From Aureliella sp046290675 (lineage in GTDB: Bacteria > Planctomycetota > Planctomycetia > Pirellulales > Pirellulaceae): a stretch of DNA of 64,000 nucleotides. Position numbers and translations under genes: made by a program. Positions 18,745-28,192 of this stretch are shown here, in pieces. Location of the stretch: NCBI GenBank assembly GCA_046290675.1, contig JBKAHA010000002.1, forward strand, positions 62,001 to 126,000, given 5' to 3'. Below the pieces are notes generated by a model. That model was given only the letters and a program-made list of their open reading frames with translations, was not told where the DNA came from and did no database searches. Numbering within the stretch: position 1 is the first letter of the stretch; each line of letters starts with the position of its first letter.

Positions 18745-19596
18745 ATGAATGCTCAACTCACGACCCTAATTAGAAGACTCGCCTTCGCCTGGATCCTTAC
18801 AGCGACCCTATCACATTTCGCATTTGCAGACGCCAACGCGGATGATGCGACGCAACCGGTCAAGCCGCAGACCGAGGATACGGATGGCTGGATCCAATTG
18901 TTCAACGGCAAGGATTTATCCGGCTGGAATCCCAAGATTCGCTACCACGAGCTTGGAGATAACTATGCGGACACATTCCGTGTTGAGGAAGGGCTGCTGA
19001 AGGTTCGTTATGACGGAGAAAAGTACAAGGAGTTCGGTGAGAAGTTTGGTCACCTCTTCTACGAGAAGCCCTTTTCTCACTACCGCCTGCGCGTCGAATA
19101 TCGATTTGTTGGTGAGCAGTGCACCGGCGGGCCGGGGTGGGCAACAAGAAACAGCGGGCTGATGTTGCATTGCGAAGCACCCGAGCTGATGACGAAGGAT
19201 CAGGATTTTCCCACGTCCATCGAGTACCAAATCTTGGGCGGAAATGGCAAAAAGCCGCGAACTACGGCCAATCTGTGTACACCTGGGACCAATGTTGTAA
19301 TGAAAGGCAAATTGCATCTGCCACATTGCACGAGTTCCACGTCAAAAACATATCATGGAGAGCAGTGGGTGACCGTTGAAGTTGAGGTGTTGGGAGGGAA
19401 GACGATCCGGCACTTGATCGACGATGAAGTCGTGCTTGAGTACGACGCACCTCAATTGGATGCACGCGATCCTCACGCGAAGGAATTGGCAGATAAGCAA
19501 GGTGGATTGCTGCTTGAGAAAGGCTACATTTCGCTTCAGTCAGAGAGCCATCCCGTCGATTTTCGCAAAGTGGAATTAAAGGTCTTGAAGGAATAG
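18745..19596 (+). CDS. Secreted DUF1080 (3-keto-disaccharide hydrolase) family protein
   Basis: This 283-residue protein has a signal peptide (core FAWILTATLSHFAFA, cleavage near FADA). The family entry motif GWIQLFNGKDLSGWNPKI lies at about residues 49-66. The concanavalin-like beta sandwich continues with SHYRLRVEYRFVGEQ, NSGLMLHCEAPE, FPTSIEYQILGG and GYISLQSESHPVDFRKVELK. Some members hydrolyse 3-keto-glycosides, and the fold is otherwise treated as carbohydrate-binding. It probably acts in the periplasm on plant or algal sugars. It is monocistronic, with 228 bases before the next gene. Confidence 0.9.
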   Translation: MNAQLTTLIRRLAFAWILTATLSHFAFADANADDATQPVKPQTEDTDGWIQLFNGKDLSGWNPKIRYHELGDNYADTFRVEEGLLKVRYDGEKYKEFGEKFGHLFYEKPFSHYRLRVEYRFVGEQCTGGPGWATRNSGLMLHCEAPELMTKDQDFPTSIEYQILGGNGKKPRTTANLCTPGTNVVMKGKLHLPHCTSSTSKTYHGEQWVTVEVEVLGGKTIRHLIDDEVVLEYDAPQLDARDPHAKELADKQGGLLLEKGYISLQSESHPVDFRKVELKVLKE

Positions 19597-19824
19597 CGTC
19601 GCGAAAGCGAGCCTGACTTGCGTGAGTTTGAACGCGGTCATCTGTTCCGATTACGCAGAGACTCTGTTCCTTCGTGGCGCGCGGATTCTTTTGACCAGTA
19701 CCTTTGCAGCAGAGTCCGTGCTCATGAGTACAGGACACTTTGTTAGGTTAAACGCCGGGTTCGATCAGAAACGTGGAATGACTTTTGGACTTCATCAACG
19801 TACCAGCGGTGACCGAATCGAATC

Positions 19825-20538
19825 ATGAATGCGATTGAGAAGCCGCAAATCCTCCTTTTCGATATCGATGGTACGCTAATCGACTCTGGTGGCGCGGGCG
19901 GTGGAGCGCTGCTCAGGGCGTTGAAGCAAGAGTTTGGGTTGGAAGATGCACAGCCTGTTCGTTTGCACGGCCGGACGGATCTCGGAATCTTTAGGGAGCT
20001 TCTCGATAACCATGGTATAGGGTCCGATCGAGGCAATTTTGAGAGACTAAAGAGCAAGTATCTGGAACTGCTACCGGAAGAGCTTACGACAAGGACGGCG
20101 GAAGTATTCCCGGGAGTTCGCGAACTTCTTCGGTTGCTTGAAGCAAATGATCTCGCTGTCAATGCCATTCTTACTGGCAATCTTCCTGGCTCCGCACGTC
20201 TCAAGCTAGAGCATCACGAACTCACGGCGTTCTTCGAGTTCGGCATTTACGGAGATTTGGCCCCGCATCGCCCTGACCTCGCAACTCCCGCCCTGGCATT
20301 GCTGGAGGAGCACACGGGGGAGATGGTGGCAGGATCGGATATTACGATCATTGGCGATACTCCCCTCGACATCGAGCTAGCCAAGAAAATGAACGCACGA
20401 AGTTTGGGTGTATGTACTGGGGGCTTCGATAAGGCAAGTTTGAACGACGCTGGCGCCGACCATGTCGTCGAGAATATGGCGGATTTCGAGGCGATCGCCG
20501 ATTGGTTACTGTCGTCCTCCTCGGTCCGATCGAATTAG
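19825..20538 (+). CDS. HAD-superfamily hydrolase, phosphoglycolate-phosphatase-like
   Basis: This is a 237-residue HAD subfamily IA enzyme. The nucleophile motif is LLFDIDGTLIDSGG (residues 10-23, Asp pair in DID), and a helical cap domain with LHGRTDLGIFRELL follows. Motif II is ILTGNLPGSARLKLEHH, and the acidic motif IV is ITIIGDTPLDIELAKKM. The order matches phosphoglycolate phosphatase and related small-molecule phosphatases; the true substrate is unknown. The next gene begins four bases after its stop, so it is probably co-transcribed with rsmG. Confidence 0.9.
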   Translation: MNAIEKPQILLFDIDGTLIDSGGAGGGALLRALKQEFGLEDAQPVRLHGRTDLGIFRELLDNHGIGSDRGNFERLKSKYLELLPEELTTRTAEVFPGVRELLRLLEANDLAVNAILTGNLPGSARLKLEHHELTAFFEFGIYGDLAPHRPDLATPALALLEEHTGEMVAGSDITIIGDTPLDIELAKKMNARSLGVCTGGFDKASLNDAGADHVVENMADFEAIADWLLSSSSVRSN

Positions 20539-20589
20539 GCATTGCCTCGCGCCAGCAAACCTGGTGGGGCTCGACTAGGAAGAAGAATT

Positions 20590-21258
20590 TTGGAATCACC
20601 CAACGAAATTGAGCAGGGTAGCAAGTCACTTGAGGAGGCAATATCGGCCTTTGATGTCGCGGTCCCGCCAGCGAGTGTCGAGAAGCTTTCGGCCTACTGC
20701 GACGTGCTGTGGGGGTGGAACGAGAGGATCAATCTGACCCGACACACGACGTACGATCTGTTTGTAAAACGAGACCTGCTAGATTCGGTTCGACTGGCCA
20801 ATTTACTAGAGCAGGAAGAAGACGTGCTCGATGTAGGGACCGGCGGTGGGGTCCCAGGCCTGTTGTTGGCTATTCTGCGGCCGGATCTCAACGTAGCTGT
20901 TTGTGACAGCGTGGAAAAGAAGACCAAGGTTGTGCAGGCGATGGTTGAAAAACTGGATCTACCAGTCGCCGTTCATGCGTCCAAGGTCCAGAACGTTGTC
21001 GAAGATCTTCGATTTCATAGCTTGGTTACCCGGGCGGTCGGCAGTATTACTAAATTGCTGCGTTGGTTGGAAAAGGACTGGATGAGCTTCGATCGATTGC
21101 TTGCAATTAAGGGGCCGCGCTGGGTCGATGAACGAAGTGAAGCAAGGACGGCGGGCTTATTGGCAAACTTAGACCTGCGAAAAGTCGATAGCTATCCAAT
21201 GCCAGGAACCGAATCGGAGTCTGTCATACTGCAGATCCAGCCGCGACGTGATGGCTAA
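20590..21258 (+). CDS. rsmG: 16S rRNA (guanine527-N7)-methyltransferase RsmG
   Basis: A SAM-dependent methyltransferase of RsmG/GidB length. Motifs are LWGWNERINLTRHTTYDLFVKRDLLDS's core (NERINLTRHTTYDLFVKRDL), the SAM-binding loop VLDVGTGGGVPGLLLAI, and VTRAVGSITKLLRW. It methylates G527 of 16S rRNA in the decoding region. I favour the TTG start at 20590, preceded by AGGAAGAAG; the frame can also open at TTG 20542, immediately after the HAD gene stop, adding 16 basic residues. No mnmG (gidA) partner is nearby. Confidence 0.92.
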   Translation: MESPNEIEQGSKSLEEAISAFDVAVPPASVEKLSAYCDVLWGWNERINLTRHTTYDLFVKRDLLDSVRLANLLEQEEDVLDVGTGGGVPGLLLAILRPDLNVAVCDSVEKKTKVVQAMVEKLDLPVAVHASKVQNVVEDLRFHSLVTRAVGSITKLLRWLEKDWMSFDRLLAIKGPRWVDERSEARTAGLLANLDLRKVDSYPMPGTESESVILQIQPRRDG

Positions 21259-21381
21259 TGACATAAGACCGACTGAGACAAATCAATTTTGTGGCTAAGT
21301 AGAAACAACTTGCATTATCAAACGCCGCGGTCCTGATGGAGTTCATCTGGGGCGGTCGAGTGAACGGGCGAAATAAGCACT

Positions 21382-22293
21382 ATGTCTGCATATTCTTTGA
21401 CACACTTGAAGCTCTTGGAAGCCGAGAGTATTCACATCATTCGCGAAGTCGCTGCGGAGTTCTCGAAACCGGTCATGTTGTATTCGATCGGAAAAGACAG
21501 CGCGGTGATGACTCATTTAGCTTTAAAAGCGTTCTATCCCGACAAGCCACCGTTTCCTTTCTTGCACGTCGATACGACCTGGAAGTTTCGCGAGATGATC
21601 GAATTTCGCGAGAACTATGTTCGCAAGGAACTGGGACTGGATCTGCTGGTGAAGGTCAATCATGAAGGGTTGAAGCTCGGAATTGACCCGGCCGAGAACA
21701 GCGATAAGCACACCGAAGTGATGAAGACTGACGCACTAAAGCAGGCTCTGACGGAGTATCAGTTTGATGCTGCATTTGGCGGCGCAAGACGCGACGAAGA
21801 AAAGTCTCGGGCCAAAGAACGCGTGTTCTCATTCCGAGATAAATTCCACCGCTGGGACCCGAAGAGCCAGCGGCCTGAGCTGTGGAACCTTTACAACGCA
21901 AAAGTCGATCCGGGTGAGAGCATTCGCGTCTTCCCGTTGAGCAATTGGACCGAGCTGGATGTGTGGCAGTACATCCATCTCGAAAACATCCCGCTTGTCC
22001 CTCTTTACCTCGCTGCGGAACGGGAAGTCGTTGAGCGAGATGGCACGTTGATCATGAAGGATGATGACCGCCTCAAGCTGCGTGAGGGTGAGAAACTGGA
22101 AAAGCGCATGGTTCGATTCCGAACACTAGGATGCTATCCGCTTACGGGAGCGGTGGAGTCGGAGGCGACGACGCTGCCAGAGATCATTCAAGAGATGTTG
22201 CTCGCGAAAACTAGCGAACGGCAAGGCCGGGTTATCGATCGGGATGCTGGCGGTGCGGGCATGGAAGAGAAGAAGAAGCAAGGTTACTTCTAG
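21382..22293 (+). CDS. cysD: Sulfate adenylyltransferase subunit 2
   Basis: This is a 303-residue PAPS-reductase/ATP-sulfurylase small subunit. The PP-loop is VMLYSIGKDSAVMTHLALKA (residues about 31-50), and the FGGARRDEEKSRAKERVFSF signature follows near residue 135. The C-terminus has the VRFRTLGCYPLTGAVESEA block and the basic QGRVIDRD end. With CysN it makes adenosine 5'-phosphosulfate from ATP and sulfate in the cytoplasm. cysNC follows 83 bases downstream, so the pair forms the sulfate-activation operon. There is no clear Shine-Dalgarno. Confidence 0.97.
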   Translation: MSAYSLTHLKLLEAESIHIIREVAAEFSKPVMLYSIGKDSAVMTHLALKAFYPDKPPFPFLHVDTTWKFREMIEFRENYVRKELGLDLLVKVNHEGLKLGIDPAENSDKHTEVMKTDALKQALTEYQFDAAFGGARRDEEKSRAKERVFSFRDKFHRWDPKSQRPELWNLYNAKVDPGESIRVFPLSNWTELDVWQYIHLENIPLVPLYLAAEREVVERDGTLIMKDDDRLKLREGEKLEKRMVRFRTLGCYPLTGAVESEATTLPEIIQEMLLAKTSERQGRVIDRDAGGAGMEEKKKQGYF

Positions 22294-22376
22294 GCTGCAA
22301 CGGACTTCGACACCACGATGTCGAGATGCTCCATCTCTTATCAAAACACTCACCATACAACCAATCGAATAGACGA

Positions 22377-24320
22377 ATGAGTCACCAAAGCGATCTAATT
22401 GCGACGGACATCGACGCTTATCTTGCCCAGCATGAGAAGAAAGAGCTGCTCCGTTTCATTACGTGCGGAAGCGTCGATGATGGCAAGAGTACCTTAATTG
22501 GACGTTTGCTCTACGATTCCAAAATGCTGTACGAAGATCAGCTCGCGCAGCTCGAGGATGAGTCGAGAACTCACGGGACGGTCGGGGGAGATTTTGATCC
22601 TGCCTTGGTCACCGACGGTTTGAAAGCTGAACGCGAGCAAGGTATCACGATTGACGTTGCCTATCGTTATTTTTCAACCGCGAAGCGCAAATTCATCATT
22701 GCGGACACACCGGGCCACGAGCAATACACTCGCAATATGGCAACGGGTGCATCGACCGCAGATCTGGCAGTGATTCTGATCGATGCTCGACATGGAGTTT
22801 TGACTCAGACAAAACGCCATAGCTTTATTGTGTCGTTACTTGGGATCCGCCACGTTGTGGTTACGGTTAACAAGATGGATCTTGTTGACTTCAGCCAGGA
22901 ACGTTTTGAAGAAATTTGTGCAGACTATCGGGACTTTGCTGCACGCCTGGATCTGCCGGACCTCCACTTTATTCCTATCTCGGCTTTGAACGGCGACAAC
23001 GTCGTGGATCCGAGCCCGAGCATGGAGTGGTACAAGGGCAGCACGTTGATGAACTTCTTGGAGACGGTCTATATTGGATCGGACCGAAATTTTGAAGATT
23101 TCCGCTTCCCGGTGCAGTACGTGAATCGTCCCAATTTGGACTTCCGCGGATTCTGCGGCACCATTGCGTCTGGCATCATTCGTCAGGGTGATGAGGTGAT
23201 GGTGCTGCCGTCGAAGCAGACGAGCAAAGTAAAGCAGATCGTGACCTACGACGGTGATGCCGATGAGGCGTTTACCCCCCAGTCGGTTACGTTGACGTTA
23301 GAGGACGAAATTGACTGCAGCCGCGGCGACATGATCGTCCGGCCCGGCAACGTACCGAAGCAATCCAATTCGTTCGATGCTATGTTGGTTTGGATGAGTC
23401 CCGATCCGATGGTGCCAGGGAAAAACTATCTGTTCAAACAAACGACGCAGACGGCACCCGGGCAAATTGAGTCACTACGTTATCGAGTGGATGTGAACAC
23501 CTTGCACCGTTCCCCTGCTCCAGATCTGCAGCTTAATGAAATCGGACGCTGCACCATCACGACGTCGCAGCCGTTCTACTTTGATGCTTACCGTAGAAAC
23601 CGTGCGACCGGCGCCTTTATCGTGGTCGACCGAATCACGAATGTGACGGTCGCCGCAGGGATGCTCAGCGCCCGCGAAGCTGGCAAGGCAGACAAGTTAG
23701 CTCCGTGGGAAATTGAGGAATCGGACACTTCGAGCACGAGCGAAGAGGTTCAGCTTGTTTCCGCTGAAGAGCGCCAAGCTCGCTTGGGGCAAATTCCTGC
23801 CACATTGCTCTTTACCGGGCTGAGCGGTAGCGGCAAGACAACGATTGCTCGTGGTGTGGAACGAGCTCTATTTGATGCGGGACGGACCAGCATTGTCCTA
23901 GACGGCGCTGAGCTTCGACGAGGGCTAAGTCGTGATCTCGGATTCTCATCGGAGGATCGTTCCGAGAATTTACGGCGCTGTTCGCAGATGGCTCGAATGC
24001 TGAACGAGAATGGACTGATATGTTTGGCCGCATTGATTGCACCGGACGCCGAAATTCGGGCCAAATCGAAGGAACTGATTGGCGAAGAGCGATTCTTTTT
24101 GATTCATTGCACCGCACCGCTCGAAGTCTGTCAGCAACGCGACCCTCGCGGTCATTATGCTGACGCGACGGATGGAAAGATCCCCGCATTGCCAGGCCAT
24201 GGAGCTGCCTACGACGTACCGGAGCAAGCAGACTTGGTTCTTGATACGGATTCGGCCTCAATCGATGAGTGCATTGAAAGCGTCGTTCAATTGCTACGCG
24301 ACAAACAGGTCATCCGCTAG
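22377..24320 (+). CDS. cysNC: Fused sulfate adenylyltransferase subunit 1 / APS kinase
   Basis: I use ATG 22377 (MSHQSDLIATDIDAYL) as start; a frame opening at 22326 adds 17 unconserved residues. The N-terminal two thirds are the CysN GTPase: GSVDDGKSTLIGRLLYDSK (P-loop), DTPGHEQYTRNM, NKMDLVD, then EF-Tu-like domains II and III with VQYVNRPNLDFRGFCGTI. The last ~200 residues are APS kinase, with P-loop FTGLSGSGKTTIARGVE, then LDGAELRRGLSRDLGFS. The fusion drives ATP sulfurylation by GTP hydrolysis and phosphorylates APS to PAPS. The layout is that of NodQ/CysNC proteins. A strong stem-loop lies 64 bases after the stop. Confidence 0.97.
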   Translation: MSHQSDLIATDIDAYLAQHEKKELLRFITCGSVDDGKSTLIGRLLYDSKMLYEDQLAQLEDESRTHGTVGGDFDPALVTDGLKAEREQGITIDVAYRYFSTAKRKFIIADTPGHEQYTRNMATGASTADLAVILIDARHGVLTQTKRHSFIVSLLGIRHVVVTVNKMDLVDFSQERFEEICADYRDFAARLDLPDLHFIPISALNGDNVVDPSPSMEWYKGSTLMNFLETVYIGSDRNFEDFRFPVQYVNRPNLDFRGFCGTIASGIIRQGDEVMVLPSKQTSKVKQIVTYDGDADEAFTPQSVTLTLEDEIDCSRGDMIVRPGNVPKQSNSFDAMLVWMSPDPMVPGKNYLFKQTTQTAPGQIESLRYRVDVNTLHRSPAPDLQLNEIGRCTITTSQPFYFDAYRRNRATGAFIVVDRITNVTVAAGMLSAREAGKADKLAPWEIEESDTSSTSEEVQLVSAEERQARLGQIPATLLFTGLSGSGKTTIARGVERALFDAGRTSIVLDGAELRRGLSRDLGFSSEDRSENLRRCSQMARMLNENGLICLAALIAPDAEIRAKSKELIGEERFFLIHCTAPLEVCQQRDPRGHYADATDGKIPALPGHGAAYDVPEQADLVLDTDSASIDECIESVVQLLRDKQVIR

Positions 24321-24383
24321 CCGCTCATTTCCCTTCTTCACGTAGCTGGCAATTCGAAGCTGCGTTCTGCAGTCAATCATGTT

Positions 24384-24411
24384 CACGGGCGGCTGAGATA
24401 GCCGCACCGTG
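24384..24411 (+). terminator. Strong stem-loop after cysNC
   Basis: CACGGGCGGCT pairs with AGCCGC-A-CCGTG (11 pairs, one bulged A) around GAGAT. An outer 8-bp arm pair, GTCAATCA (24372-24379) with TGATTGAC (24423-24430), encloses it. No T-run follows, so it may be a terminator, an mRNA end or a protein-binding cruciform. Confidence 0.5.
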
Positions 24412-24564
24412 ATCAACTCTTGTGATTGACCACTGCGCCAAAGCAACTGCTCTTGCCAAGGCAACCGCCCTTTTAACTGGCACGATTGTCGTACTGCCGG
24501 AGCGGCTATGAAACGGATAAACTGTGTCCTAGGCCGGATGGAAATTGACGACGGTTCCTGTTTG

Positions 24565-24611
24565 GGAGTGTCTTCGTTTTAGTGAATCCAGCAGCAAGAT
24601 TCCGACACTCC
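24565..24611 (+). promoter_or_regulatory. Possible structured leader upstream of pyc
   Basis: GGAGTGTC (24565-24572) pairs with GACACTCC (24604-24611), with an inner GAATC/GATTC pair (24584-24588, 24598-24602), ending 54 bases before the pyc ATG. The left arm overlaps the end of a 24-codon frame, so an attenuator-like arrangement is conceivable. This is inference from base pairing only. Confidence 0.3.
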
Positions 24612-24665
24612 GAACGCCCGAAACAAAATTAAGTAAGACGTCGAACGTACTGAAAAGAAAGCTCA

Positions 24666-27600
24666 ATGTCGAAAACCATCAAGAAGTTGCTCGTCGCCAA
24701 CCGCAGCGAAATTGCAACTCGTGTGTTTCGCAGTGCCCATGAACTGGGAATTCGTACCGTTGCGATCTATTCGCACGAAGATCGTTTTGCTCTGCATCGT
24801 TTCAAGGCCGATGAGGCATATCAGATTGGTAATGCTGGTGAACCCATCCGCTCCTACCTTGATATTGAGGGCATCGTGGCTTTATGCAAGAAGCATGAAG
24901 TTGACGCTGTCCATCCCGGCTATGGCTTTCTGTCTGAGAATCCCCAGTTCGCGGCGGCCTTGGAAGAAGCTGGCGTCACGTTCGTAGGACCGAGCGTGGA
25001 CGCCCTGAACCAGCTCGGTGATAAGGTCTCCGCGCGTGATATTGCGATGAAGGCCGGCGTACCGGTCCTGCCTGGAAGCTCGGAAGCGGTCAAAACCGAG
25101 GAAGAAGCCAAGAGTCTCGCAGCTCAGATGGGCTACCCCGTCATGTTGAAGGCTGCCAAGGGTGGTGGTGGCCGTGGGATGCGAATGGTCGACGATGAGG
25201 CCGCGTTAGGACCGGCTTTGGAATCGGCTCAACGCGAGGCTCTTACTGCGTTCGGAAGCGACGAAGTCTTCGTCGAAAAGCTTGTTCGCCGCGCACGTCA
25301 CTTAGAAGTTCAATTGCTTGGCGACGATCATGGGAATTTGATCCATTTGCATGAGCGAGATTGCTCGGTTCAGCGCAGGCACCAAAAAGTTGTTGAACTC
25401 GCCCCTGCCCCCAACTTGAGTGCGTCCATTGCAAGTGATCTGCATCAAGCTGCCCTCGCAATTGGAAATGCGGTCGGCTACCGAGCGGCCGGAACCGTTG
25501 AGTTTTTATATGACACCGATGAGGAGAAATTCTACTTCATCGAAGTCAACCCACGGATTCAAGTTGAGCATACCGTCACCGAAGAAGTCACCGGAATCGA
25601 TATTGTCCGCGCTCAACTCTTGGTTTCCATGGGGCATAAGCTGGGCGACGAATCGGTCGAACTACCAACTCAGGATGATGTAAGGGTCAATGGTTTTGCG
25701 ATGCAATGCCGTGTCACGACCGAGGATCCTGTAAATCAGTTTCGTCCTGATTATGGACGTATTACGCATTACCGAAGTGCCGGTGGCCTAGGGATTCGTT
25801 TGGATGCGGGTAGCGCGTTCAGTGGCGCGGTGGTGAATCCGTTTTACGATTCTATGTTAGTGAAAGTCACCGCACGTGGTCGGTCCCTGCGCGAAGCAGG
25901 AAGCCGAATGGAACGTTGCTTGCAGGAATTTCGGATTCGCGGCGTCAAAACAAACATCCCCTTCCTGACTCAAATGATCGAGAACCCGATCTTTTTGGAG
26001 GGTAAGGCAACGACGCGGCTGATTGATGATACGCCGAATCTTTTCGAGCTTCCACGCCGCCGCGATCGCGCTACCAGACTTTTGCGTTACCTAGCAAACG
26101 TCTTGGTGAACGGGAACGAGCTGGTCAAGGATCGTCCTGTCGCGTTGCGGAGAGAGCCAGCTCCTGTTCCTGAGATCAGCGCTTCGACAGAGACGCCCAA
26201 AGGAAGCCGTGATCGTCTCCTGGAGTTGGGCCCCGAGAAGTTTTCAGAGTGGGTTAAGAATGAAAAGAGCTTACTGCTAACGGATACGACGATGCGCGAC
26301 GCGCATCAGTCGTTGCTTGCAACACGCTTGCGGACTTATGACATGCTTCAGATTGCCGAGACGTATTCGAAGCATGCAAGCGAGTTCTTTTCGCTGGAGA
26401 TGTGGGGCGGAGCGACTTTCGACACTTCCATGCGGTTCCTGAAAGAGAGTCCGTGGCTCCGGCTGACCGAGATGCGAGAGAAGGTGCCCAACATCTTGTT
26501 TCAGATGTTGCTTCGAGCCAGTAATGCGGTGGGCTACACGAACTACCCAGATAATGTAGTCAAGGTGTTTGTGAAAGAAGCAGCAGACGCAGGTATTGAC
26601 GTGTTCCGAGTTTTCGATGCTTTGAACTGGATCGAGAACATGCAGGTAGCCATGGAGGCCGTGGTGGAGAGTGGTGCTATCTGCGAAGCTTCGATCTGCT
26701 ACACCGGGGACATATCGAATCCGAATCGGCAAAAATACAACCTGGCTTACTACGTCGATCTAGCCAAGCAGCTTGAGAAGATGGGTGCCCATATCCTCGC
26801 GATCAAGGATATGGCCGGTCTATTGAAACCGGCTGCTGCGCGGCAGCTCGTCAAGACGTTGAAGCAAGAGATTGGCATCCCAATCCACTTTCACACGCAC
26901 GACACCGCGGGTATCCAGGCAGCTTCGATCCTGGCCGCCGCAGAGGAAGACCTCGATATCGCGGATGCAGCGATCTCATCTCTTTCCGGAGGAACCTCTC
27001 AGGTCAATCTGAACACGCTCGTCGAATCGTTGCGTTACGGCGACCGTGAGAGTCAGCTCTCTGAAGCGACGCTGAGTACCCTTTCTACATATTGGAAGGC
27101 CGTCCGCGAATTCTATCTCCCGTTTGAAAGTGAAGCCTTGGCGGCGGGCGGTGACCTCTACGAGCACGAGATGCCCGGAGGCCAGTACACCAATCTTTAC
27201 CAGCAAGCACGTGCTCTTGGGCTGGCGGACCGGTGGACAGATGTCTGTCGGGTGTACGCTGAGGTGAACCAGATGTTCGGCGACATTGTCAAAGTCACTC
27301 CGACATCCAAAGCTGTCGGCGATATGGCCTTGTTTATGGTTGCCGGTGACTTAACTCCTGAAGATGTTTTGAATTCGGAAAAGGACCTTTCACCACCGGC
27401 ATCGGTTGTGGATCTGCTGAGTGGCATGATGGGGCAGCCTCCGGGAGGGTTTCCGGAGAAGGCTCAACAAGCGGTACTTCGAGACCGGCCGAGAGTGGCC
27501 GGACGTCCAGGCGCCTCGCTCCCACCGGCTGACTTCAAAGCGACAGCAGCCAATCTTGAGGGGCATTTAGGCCGTGAGCCCCTTGATCGTGAGAGTGTGA

Positions 27601-28112
27601 CCCACCTGCTCTATCCCAAGGTCTACGAGGATTTTATTGAACACCGAAAGACGTTCGGTGACGTTAGTATCTTGCCAACGCCGTACTTCTTCTACGGCCC
27701 AAACTCAACAGAAGAGATTTCGGTTGACATTGAAGAAGGAAAGCGGTTGATCGTCCGTTTTCTAGCTGTTGGCCAACCAAAACCTGACGGGACTCGTACC
27801 GTTTTCTTTGAGCTGAACGGGCAGCCTCGCGAAGTCGAAGTGATTGACCAGTCGCTTGACAGCGGCGCGGCGCAGGCGGTCAAGGCGGATCCAAACGATC
27901 CGACCCACGTCGCGGCAAGCATGCCGGGCATGGTGATCACCGTTTCCGCAGAGAAAGGCGGTAGCGTGGCGGAAGGTGAAAAGCTTGTCACGCTCGAGGC
28001 GATGAAAATGGAGACGACGATCTCCGCCGAAAAGGCTGGCACGGTCGAGGATATTCTTGTTAAATCTGGATCGCAGGTTGAAGCGGGCGACTTACTCATG
28101 ATTATTTCGTAG
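24666..28112 (+). CDS. pyc: Pyruvate carboxylase
   Basis: This is a 1148-residue single-chain biotin enzyme, the usual length for alpha4-type pyruvate carboxylase. The biotin carboxylase part (about residues 1-460) has VDAVHPGYGFLSENPQFA, the Gly-rich ATP loop AAKGGGGRGMRMV, and EVNPRIQVEHTVTEEVTGID. The carboxyltransferase barrel starts LLLTDTTMRDAHQSLLATR (about residue 537) and includes MAGLLKPAAARQLV and FHTHDTAGIQAAS. The biotinyl domain at the end has EAMKMETT with the biotin-accepting Lys. It makes oxaloacetate from pyruvate and bicarbonate, replenishing the TCA cycle. It is transcribed alone after a structured leader. Confidence 0.98.
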   Translation: MSKTIKKLLVANRSEIATRVFRSAHELGIRTVAIYSHEDRFALHRFKADEAYQIGNAGEPIRSYLDIEGIVALCKKHEVDAVHPGYGFLSENPQFAAALEEAGVTFVGPSVDALNQLGDKVSARDIAMKAGVPVLPGSSEAVKTEEEAKSLAAQMGYPVMLKAAKGGGGRGMRMVDDEAALGPALESAQREALTAFGSDEVFVEKLVRRARHLEVQLLGDDHGNLIHLHERDCSVQRRHQKVVELAPAPNLSASIASDLHQAALAIGNAVGYRAAGTVEFLYDTDEEKFYFIEVNPRIQVEHTVTEEVTGIDIVRAQLLVSMGHKLGDESVELPTQDDVRVNGFAMQCRVTTEDPVNQFRPDYGRITHYRSAGGLGIRLDAGSAFSGAVVNPFYDSMLVKVTARGRSLREAGSRMERCLQEFRIRGVKTNIPFLTQMIENPIFLEGKATTRLIDDTPNLFELPRRRDRATRLLRYLANVLVNGNELVKDRPVALRREPAPVPEISASTETPKGSRDRLLELGPEKFSEWVKNEKSLLLTDTTMRDAHQSLLATRLRTYDMLQIAETYSKHASEFFSLEMWGGATFDTSMRFLKESPWLRLTEMREKVPNILFQMLLRASNAVGYTNYPDNVVKVFVKEAADAGIDVFRVFDALNWIENMQVAMEAVVESGAICEASICYTGDISNPNRQKYNLAYYVDLAKQLEKMGAHILAIKDMAGLLKPAAARQLVKTLKQEIGIPIHFHTHDTAGIQAASILAAAEEDLDIADAAISSLSGGTSQVNLNTLVESLRYGDRESQLSEATLSTLSTYWKAVREFYLPFESEALAAGGDLYEHEMPGGQYTNLYQQARALGLADRWTDVCRVYAEVNQMFGDIVKVTPTSKAVGDMALFMVAGDLTPEDVLNSEKDLSPPASVVDLLSGMMGQPPGGFPEKAQQAVLRDRPRVAGRPGASLPPADFKATAANLEGHLGREPLDRESVTHLLYPKVYEDFIEHRKTFGDVSILPTPYFFYGPNSTEEISVDIEEGKRLIVRFLAVGQPKPDGTRTVFFELNGQPREVEVIDQSLDSGAAQAVKADPNDPTHVAASMPGMVITVSAEKGGSVAEGEKLVTLEAMKMETTISAEKAGTVEDILVKSGSQVEAGDLLMIIS

Positions 28113-28192
28113 CACGCATCGTTGTTGTGCTAGGACTCCAAAGAGCAAAATAGCACCGGCAAGAGATCGAATTGTAAGTGAGTCGAAGAAGA

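Larger units (their letters stand above)
24321..24665. other. Structured intergenic region between cysNC and pyc
   Basis: The region holds two nested inverted-repeat structures (24372-24430 and 24565-24611) and a 24-codon frame (24508-24582) with GGAG five bases before its ATG. No longer gene is visible. It probably contains the cysNC terminator and the pyc promoter and leader. Confidence 0.5.
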
